Assembly: GCA_046596405.1 (NCBI GenBank)
Contig: JBKJMN010000029.1
Coordinates: 1 to 18,185 of the forward strand
Direction of reading: 5' to 3'
Origin: PALSA-1004 sp046596405
Lineage (GTDB): Bacteria; Pseudomonadota; Gammaproteobacteria; Burkholderiales; SG8-41
DNA: 18,185 nucleotides
The translations under genes and the position numbers were made by a program. Under the pieces are notes generated by a model, which was given only the letters and a program-made list of their open reading frames with translations, did not search any database and had not been told where the DNA came from. Positions 13,356 to 18,185 of this stretch are shown here, piece by piece (position 1 is the stretch's first letter; each line of letters starts with the position of its first letter).

Positions 13356-15014
13356 ATGAACCAGCTGCAGCGACCCCCGGACTCCGCCAACCTGTTCGAG
13401 CGCCTCGAGCAGCTCAACCAGGTTGGCGTTGCGCTGTCCAAGGAAACCGACATCAACCGCCTGCTGGAAGCGATTCTGCTGGCGGCGAAAAGTATCACCA
13501 ATGCGGACGGCGGCACGCTGTATCGCGTGATCGATGAACGCACGCTGAAATTCGAAATCATGCGCAACGACACGCTCAATATCGCGCTGGGCGGCACGAC
13601 CGGCGCCGAGATCCCGTTTCCGCCGATCAACCTGTTTCAGCCCGACGGCCAGCCGGTGAACACCATGGTGGGCGCGTATGCGTTTCACCACGATACGTCG
13701 GTCAATATCGCGGATGCCTATATCGAAGAGGGTTTCGATTTTTCGGGGACCAAGAATTTTGACAAAAAAACTGGCTACCGCTCGCAGTCGTTCCTGACGG
13801 TGCCGATGAAGAATCACGAAAACGAGATTATCGGCGTACTGCAGCTGTTGAACGCCAAGGATCGGGCGAACGGCGCGGTGTGCGCTTTCTCGTCAGAAGA
13901 CCAGCAACTGGCCGAATCGCTGGCGTCCCAGGCGGCGATCGCGCTGACCAACCGGCTGCTGATCAACCATCTGGAGAATCTGTTCGAGTCGTTCATCAAT
14001 CTCATCAACGCCGCCATCGACGACAAGTCGCCGTATACGGCAGGCCATTGCGCGCGTGTGCCGGCACTGACGATGATGCTCGCCGAAGCTGTCAACAACT
14101 GCATGATCGGCCCGCTCAAAGATTTCAACTTGAACGACAAGGACCGCTACGAATTGAAGATGGCGGGGCTCTTGCACGATTGCGGCAAGGTCACGACACC
14201 GGTGCACGTCGTCGACAAGGCGACCAAACTGCACACGATATTCGACCGTATCAACCTCGTCGATACGCGCTTCGAAGTGATCAAGCGCGATGCCGAAATC
14301 GCCTATTTGAAGGTCCGGTTGGACGCGCAACAAAAAAATGACCGGCAGGCAGCGCATACCGCCGCGCGGGAATTCGAATTGCAGTTGCGTCGCATCGACG
14401 AGGACCGCGAGTTCCTGCGCTTCAGCAACATCGGCAGCGAAGCAATGAAGCCCGAGGATCTCGCGCGCGTTAAGGAGACCTCGGCTAAATACCGCTGGCG
14501 CGACGTGACGGGAAATGAAAACGATTTTCTGACCAGCGACGAAGTCGAAAACCTGACCATTCGCGCGGGCACTTTGACCGCGGCCGAACGTCAGATCATC
14601 AATCATCATATCGACGTGACCATCCAGATGCTGGAAGCGCTGCCGTGGCCCAAGCATTTAAAGCACGTGCCCGAATACGCGGGCGGCCATCACGAGCGCA
14701 TGGATGGCAAAGGCTATCCGCGCGGCCTCACGCGCGACCAGATGTCGGTGCAGGCACGCTGCATGGGTATCGCCGATATTTTCGAGGCCCTGACCGCCAA
14801 GGACCGGCCGTACAAAAAGGGCAAAACGCTGTCGGAGTCGCTTTTTATCCTGGGCAAGTTCAAGCTCGGCGGCCACATCGATCCCGACCTGTTCGATGTG
14901 TTCATGTGGGAGAAGGTTTATCTCACCTACGCCGAGCAGTGCATGGACCGGCATCAGATCGATAACGTGGATCTTGCGCGGGTTCCCGGCTACGTGGCCC
15001 CGCCCGGCCACTGA
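13356..15014 (+). CDS. GAF-HD-GYP protein, probable cyclic-di-GMP phosphodiesterase
   Basis: This 552-residue soluble protein has an N-terminal GAF domain (about 8-205, with DKKTGYRSQSFLTVP) and a C-terminal HD-GYP domain (about 210-530). Metal ligands and signatures are present: His231, HD at 274-275, His417, HHERMDGKGYP at 445-455 and Asp474 in ADIFEALTAKDRPYK. It should hydrolyse cyclic-di-GMP. HD and HHE are about 170 residues apart, against roughly 55 in characterised HD-GYP enzymes; the extra 113 or so residues (about 292-404) are charged and helix-prone. I prefer ATG 13356, ten bases after the ATPase stop. An upstream GTG at 13320 in the same frame would overlap the ATPase. Neither start has a clear Shine-Dalgarno. 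Confidence 0.92.
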   Translation: MNQLQRPPDSANLFERLEQLNQVGVALSKETDINRLLEAILLAAKSITNADGGTLYRVIDERTLKFEIMRNDTLNIALGGTTGAEIPFPPINLFQPDGQPVNTMVGAYAFHHDTSVNIADAYIEEGFDFSGTKNFDKKTGYRSQSFLTVPMKNHENEIIGVLQLLNAKDRANGAVCAFSSEDQQLAESLASQAAIALTNRLLINHLENLFESFINLINAAIDDKSPYTAGHCARVPALTMMLAEAVNNCMIGPLKDFNLNDKDRYELKMAGLLHDCGKVTTPVHVVDKATKLHTIFDRINLVDTRFEVIKRDAEIAYLKVRLDAQQKNDRQAAHTAAREFELQLRRIDEDREFLRFSNIGSEAMKPEDLARVKETSAKYRWRDVTGNENDFLTSDEVENLTIRAGTLTAAERQIINHHIDVTIQMLEALPWPKHLKHVPEYAGGHHERMDGKGYPRGLTRDQMSVQARCMGIADIFEALTAKDRPYKKGKTLSESLFILGKFKLGGHIDPDLFDVFMWEKVYLTYAEQCMDRHQIDNVDLARVPGYVAPPGH

Positions 15015-15031
15015 CGGCCCGGTATTTAGGC

Positions 15032-15052
15032 AGCCGCGTCGCGCGCGCGGCT
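15032..15052. terminator. GC-rich hairpin between convergent genes, possible bidirectional terminator
   Basis: AGCCGCG/CGCGGCT forms a perfect seven-base stem with a seven-base loop, 17 bases after the HD-GYP stop. It overlaps the stop codon of the minus-strand gene. No proper T-run exists on either side, so efficiency is doubtful, but the convergent position suits a shared terminator. Confidence 0.4.
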
Positions 15053-15365
15053 ATTTCCGCGTAATGTAAACGATCAGGCCTTCGGTCGCGACTTCGACAA
15101 ACTTCTCGCTATAGCCCATTTCCTGTAATTCCCAGCGGAACGTATTACCCAGGCGGGCTTTCTTGTAGACGCCGAGCTTGTGCTGGCGCCTGAACTCGAT
15201 CGCGCTCGCGAAGGTGTCCTCGAGGATGCTCGTCAGCCGCTTCTGCGAGATCTTGCGCTCGCTGCCCTTGTCCAGCGCCGGTGGATAGCGCTTGGCAAGT
15301 TCCTGCGCGAGGCCGGTGGCAAAAACGTCCACATCCTTGCTCGAAACCGAACCGAATAAAGCCAT
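15051..15365 (-). CDS. Small protein of unknown function (104 aa)
   Basis: I do not recognise this protein. It is soluble, with no signal peptide or membrane segment, and rich in Lys/Arg. It begins MALFGSVSSKDVDVFATGLA, has a helical middle (QKRLTSILEDTFASAIEFRR) and ends in GLIVYITRK. There are no cysteines or metal motifs. A GGAG eight bases upstream of ATG supports expression. It lies 27 bases downstream of the oxygenase gene on the same strand and is probably its operon partner. It ends at the hairpin shared with the convergent HD-GYP gene. Its coding character resembles that of its neighbours, so it is likely real. Confidence 0.75.
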   Translation of the reverse strand: MALFGSVSSKDVDVFATGLAQELAKRYPPALDKGSERKISQKRLTSILEDTFASAIEFRRQHKLGVYKKARLGNTFRWELQEMGYSEKFVEVATEGLIVYITRK

Positions 15366-15392
15366 GAGCTTGCTCCGCTGAAAATAACGTGG

Positions 15393-16187
15393 TTAAAGAC
15401 GGTTGCCGCCAAACAGGCGCTTCAACATGCCGAAGCCCAAGCCCGGATACTGGACAGACGTTCGTTTCTCGGGCGCGAACACGCGAACGTCATACAGCAG
15501 TATATCGCGGAGCACGTCGCAATCGCCAATCGGCTCGACACCGTGAAATGACCGGTCGCTCTTGACGAATGCGAACAGCGAGTTCGGCCGGTATTCCATC
15601 GTTTTGACCTTGTGGAACATCTGGTGCGGATAATGCGGTCCGCCCGCGCACGAAAATTCCGGATCGCGCGGCACGTAAACCGAGGTTCCGAGGTGCTTTA
15701 AGCTTGCGTCGTCGGGGCAGTAGAAGAGCATCGACAGCAGGCGATGCGGCGCGTCGGTATGGGGTCCGATCTTGAAGTTAGTGTGGTCTCGTACGATAAG
15801 CGAATCCGCTTCGAAACCGCACTGGTACAGGTCGTCGCCGAAGCGCGCTTTGGCGTACGGCTCGAATTTATCGATCATCGCCGTCAAAAATCGCTGCTTG
15901 AGCAGCCAACCCGCAAAATCCTGCCAGAAAGGGCGGCGCGCTTCGTTGAGTTTTTCGACTTCGGCCGGCGTGAACGGCATGACGAATCGCTCGCGATACG
16001 CGTTCTTCGGGACCCTTCCAGTGTCGGCGAGGCTGATCAGGCTCGAGGTATCCGGCCAATTGGCGCGCAGCGCTGTGTAGAAGTCGTCGGGAAAAACATT
16101 TTCCACGTAGATATGCGCGTACGGGTATTCGCGGACCGGCGAGTTCGCGATCTGGTACAGGACGTATTCTTCAACGGAAGAAGACAT
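15393..16187 (-). CDS. 2-oxoglutarate/Fe(II)-dependent oxygenase-like protein
   Basis: This 264-residue soluble protein shows the double-stranded beta-helix iron motif HxD...H: His143 and Asp145 in KIGPHTDAPHR and His215 in SFHGVEPI. Arg227 (VLRDILLYDVR) is a likely 2-oxoglutarate anchor. The N-terminal part (YAHIYVENVFPDDFYTAL) is typical of 2OG oxygenases found in sugar and surface-glycan clusters. The start overlaps the end of the upstream methyltransferase gene by 17 bases, with GGGAA four to five bases before ATG, so the two are probably translationally coupled. The substrate is unknown; hydroxylation of a glycan, lipid or peptide is possible. The iron ligands look intact. Confidence 0.8.
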   Translation of the reverse strand: MSSSVEEYVLYQIANSPVREYPYAHIYVENVFPDDFYTALRANWPDTSSLISLADTGRVPKNAYRERFVMPFTPAEVEKLNEARRPFWQDFAGWLLKQRFLTAMIDKFEPYAKARFGDDLYQCGFEADSLIVRDHTNFKIGPHTDAPHRLLSMLFYCPDDASLKHLGTSVYVPRDPEFSCAGGPHYPHQMFHKVKTMEYRPNSLFAFVKSDRSFHGVEPIGDCDVLRDILLYDVRVFAPEKRTSVQYPGLGFGMLKRLFGGNRL

Positions 16188-17010
16188 AGTTCCCGACGCC
16201 TTTGAAGGCGCCTTCGTTGCGCTGCGCTTTCGCCGCCTGCAGTTCCGAGTATTCGAAACCGAGCGCTTTCATATCGGCAATGATCTGGCGGTGCAACTCG
16301 AGATTGGTGTTTATCTCGACGAGCACCGATTTCAGCCGCGGATCGCGCAGCACATCGTGGCATCCGGCCAGAACTTTGTGCTCGAGCCCGTCGACATCGA
16401 CCTTGATGTGATTGGGCACCGGCAGCACGTCTTGCGCTACCAGTGTATCGAGCGTGCTCGACACGCAGCCTTGCGAAAGTTTTGAGTTGCGCGGCTCGAG
16501 CCGGTGGTCGACTTTCTCGCCGAACGAATGACATGAGCCGCCAAGCTCGAACTGGCTTAAGTGGAGCAGCGAATAGCTCGCCGTATCGCTGAGCGCGAGG
16601 CAGTAGGCGACCACGTTGCCCGTGAGTCCGTTCATGACGATGTTGCGGCAAAGCAGCGCATAGTTTTGCGATTCCGGCTCGAACGCGTAAGTCCGCACGC
16701 CCCGCGTCTTGGCCGCCCAGATCGTGTACATGCCGACGTTGGCGCCGATATCGACAAACACGTCGCCTGGCTGAAACCCGCTTATCCACTCGATCGTGTC
16801 CGGTTCCTTGGTAAACAGGGAGTCGACCCGCCATTTAGTAAATGCGTTGGGGGTCGCGTAGACGACTTCGGTTTCGCGGTTGTAGACGGCCTGATGCGGC
16901 GCGAGGCTTTCATACTGCTCGAGCGTAAGTACCGGAAGTTCGGCAGCGGCCGCACCGGCACCCCGCCGGAATTTGCGCAAAGGCCACCAAAGGACGCGAA
17001 AGACATTCAT
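16171..17010 (-). CDS. FkbM-family SAM-dependent methyltransferase
   Basis: This is a SAM-dependent methyltransferase of the FkbM type, often O-methylating sugars of polysaccharides or glycolipids. Numbered from the ATG at 17010 (279 residues), SAM motif I is VFVDIGANVGMYTIW (84-98), the ribose-binding acidic motif is AFEPES (109-114), and the FkbM hallmark HIKVDVDGLEHKVL is at 201-214. The same frame extends upstream to a TTG at 17121, but that codon is part of a strong -35 box with a -10 box downstream, so the longer form would start before its own transcript. MNVFRVLWWPLRKF is therefore the more likely N-terminus, although no clear Shine-Dalgarno is present. The 3' end overlaps the oxygenase gene by 17 bases. 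Confidence 0.88.
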   Translation of the reverse strand: MNVFRVLWWPLRKFRRGAGAAAAELPVLTLEQYESLAPHQAVYNRETEVVYATPNAFTKWRVDSLFTKEPDTIEWISGFQPGDVFVDIGANVGMYTIWAAKTRGVRTYAFEPESQNYALLCRNIVMNGLTGNVVAYCLALSDTASYSLLHLSQFELGGSCHSFGEKVDHRLEPRNSKLSQGCVSSTLDTLVAQDVLPVPNHIKVDVDGLEHKVLAGCHDVLRDPRLKSVLVEINTNLELHRQIIADMKALGFEYSELQAAKAQRNEGAFKGVGNYVFFR

Positions 17011-17091
17011 AGGCAGTTTTGGCCGCCACTGGCCCGGCGCGCCTGAACGCTCACGCGAGTCGTGGGTTTTCTTTAAAAAATAATGCCTTAC

Positions 17092-17121
17092 ATTATCAAG
17101 TGCGAGCGATTGCCGCGTCAA
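17092..17121 (-). promoter_or_regulatory. Sigma-70-like promoter for the methyltransferase operon
   Basis: Read on the minus strand, TTGACG (17121-17116) and GATAAT (17097-17092) are 18 bases apart, each one mismatch from consensus. Transcription would begin near 17085, about 75 bases before the ATG at 17010. The element lies in the gap between divergent genes, which is locally AT-rich around 17070-17100. Confidence 0.65.
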
Positions 17122-17142
17122 TAGCGCGACGGTTCCTGTAAT

Positions 17143-18185
17143 ATGCTCTTTGCAAAGTGCGTGCCAGCGGCCGACAACTTGATCCTGACCAATCTAATTT
17201 CCCGCCTATTTTCGCGCGGCCCGTCAGCGGCGACCACGGCCGTCGACGACCTCCTCAGCAGCGGATATCGATTGCAGCGCGCCGGGGATGCGCTCAAAGC
17301 GGAACATCATTACCGCGATGCACTGAAATGCGATGCGGCCAGTGCCGACGCGCATTATCTGCTCGGTGCGCTGCTCGGCGAGCGCGGCGATTTAACCGGC
17401 GCCGCGACCCATTTGGATCGCGCACTCGCCTTGAGGCCAGCCAGTGCCGAAGCGCATGCGGCGCGCGGCAATGTATATCTTATGTGCGAGGAGCGCGCGG
17501 CGGCGATTGCAAGTTACGAGCATGCGCTGCGCCTGGACAATGCGAGTGCCGCCGCTCATTTCAATCTGGGGCTGATCCTGCAGGCAGAATCCGCGCGCGA
17601 ACAAGCGTTCGAACACTTCTCGCGCGCTTATGAACTCAAGCCGGAAATACCGGATCTGTTGAAGAATCTGACGCTGTCCTATATCGAGTTCGGCCGTTAC
17701 GACGAGATCCAGGCACTGCTGCACCGCGTGCTGAATCAAGCGCCAGCGCATTTTGAAGCGCTGAAATGCATCGGTCTGGTGCTGCAGAAGATCCACCGGC
17801 CCGAGGAAGCTATTCGATATTACGAGAAGGCGCGGGCGCTCGACACCGGCGACGCGGAATTCCTGAATAATTTCGGGATCGTGCTGCAGGACCTCGGACG
17901 CCTCGATGAGGCGATCGGGAAATACAGCGCGGCGATCGCACTCAAGCCGGACTTTACGCTTGCCATCTGGCATCGCTCGCTCGCCTACCTCCTGCAGCAT
18001 GACTTTGCGCGCGGCTGGCCGGATTACGAGTTGCGGGCGATGAGCGTCGATCTGCCGCGGCGACCCGTGGAATTTCCGCGCTGGGACGGCGGCGCGCTCG
18101 CCGGCAAGACGCTGCTCGTCTATGCGGAGCAGGGGCTGGGCGACGAGATCATGTTCGCCTCCTGCGTGCCCGATGCGCTGGCGGC
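17143..18185 (+). CDS. TPR-repeat protein with start of a glycosyltransferase-like domain (3' end outside window)
   Basis: An open frame of 347 codons runs off the right edge. After a short N-terminus, about seven tetratricopeptide repeats follow at a regular 34-residue period (about 34-271), for example DAHYLLGALLGERGDLTGA and AAHFNLGLILQ. Next come ARGWPDYELR (289-298), PRWDGGALAGKTLLVYAEQ and GLGDEIMF (331-338). That junction is characteristic of bacterial TPR proteins whose C-terminal half resembles heptosyltransferase or O-GlcNAc-transferase-type glycosyltransferases. The ATG at 17143 is the furthest start but lacks a Shine-Dalgarno; GTG 17161 and TTG 17179 are alternatives. It is divergent from the methyltransferase operon, which suggests a shared role in glycan modification. 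The C-terminal function is not visible here. Confidence 0.85.
   Translation, partial: MLFAKCVPAADNLILTNLISRLFSRGPSAATTAVDDLLSSGYRLQRAGDALKAEHHYRDALKCDAASADAHYLLGALLGERGDLTGAATHLDRALALRPASAEAHAARGNVYLMCEERAAAIASYEHALRLDNASAAAHFNLGLILQAESAREQAFEHFSRAYELKPEIPDLLKNLTLSYIEFGRYDEIQALLHRVLNQAPAHFEALKCIGLVLQKIHRPEEAIRYYEKARALDTGDAEFLNNFGIVLQDLGRLDEAIGKYSAAIALKPDFTLAIWHRSLAYLLQHDFARGWPDYELRAMSVDLPRRPVEFPRWDGGALAGKTLLVYAEQGLGDEIMFASCVPDALA

Noticed and set aside
17157..17633. Plus-strand frame of 158 codons at the right end in another phase
   Set aside because: It is Arg-rich and without motifs, while the phase starting at 17143 gives clear 34-residue TPR repeats over the same DNA.
17392..18000. 202-codon antisense frame at the right end
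   Set aside because: It lies opposite the TPR repeats. Its translation is composed of shadow-like sequence without a domain.

Overview
The window is GC-rich, densely coded, bacterial DNA. The gene content (oxalate catabolism, CHASE2 sensor proteins, an HD-GYP protein, an MshEN-containing secretion ATPase) suggests a betaproteobacterium. This is an inference from protein style; there is no rRNA or other marker gene to prove it. I saw no insertion sequence, CRISPR array, tRNA or rRNA.

Region 1 (1-3216, + strand) is an oxalate-degradation operon. It holds the C-terminal part of oxalyl-CoA decarboxylase (oxc), formyl-CoA transferase (frc), and a formyltransferase related to the 10-formyltetrahydrofolate hydrolase/dehydrogenase N-domain, closed by a clear intrinsic terminator. 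Between frc and the formyltransferase lies an odd 97-bp duplication/insertion. It creates a 25-codon leader ORF copying the start of the downstream gene, and a long quasi-palindrome that ends at the ribosome binding site.

Region 2 (about 3217-15014, + strand) is a multi-messenger signalling locus. In order it encodes a CHASE2 membrane Ser/Thr kinase, a PP2C phosphatase, a double-FHA protein, a CHASE2 class III adenylate cyclase, a metallo-beta-lactamase-fold protein resembling class II cyclic-nucleotide phosphodiesterases, a GAF-MshEN-GspE/PilB-type ATPase with no other secretion genes nearby, and a GAF-HD-GYP protein with an unusual insertion of about 113 residues. A near-perfect sigma-54 promoter precedes the cyclase, and a weaker one precedes the kinase. 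The inferred circuit has three parts: kinase, phosphatase and FHA handle phosphothreonine signalling; cyclase and phosphodiesterase set cAMP; two GAF domains that look like cyclic-nucleotide GAFs may pass cAMP to the ATPase and to c-di-GMP hydrolysis, while the MshEN domain of the ATPase may read c-di-GMP. This is the best candidate for an undescribed system here.

Region 3 (15015-17142, - strand) is a small operon: an FkbM-type methyltransferase, an overlapping 2-oxoglutarate/Fe(II)-type oxygenase, and a 104-residue protein I do not recognise. A strong sigma-70-like promoter precedes it and shows that the long TTG-started version of the methyltransferase is probably wrong.

Region 4 (17143 to the right edge, + strand) is the N-terminal part of a TPR-repeat protein that enters a glycosyltransferase-like domain and runs off the window. 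Together with region 3 it suggests the edge of a glycan or surface-polysaccharide modification cluster.
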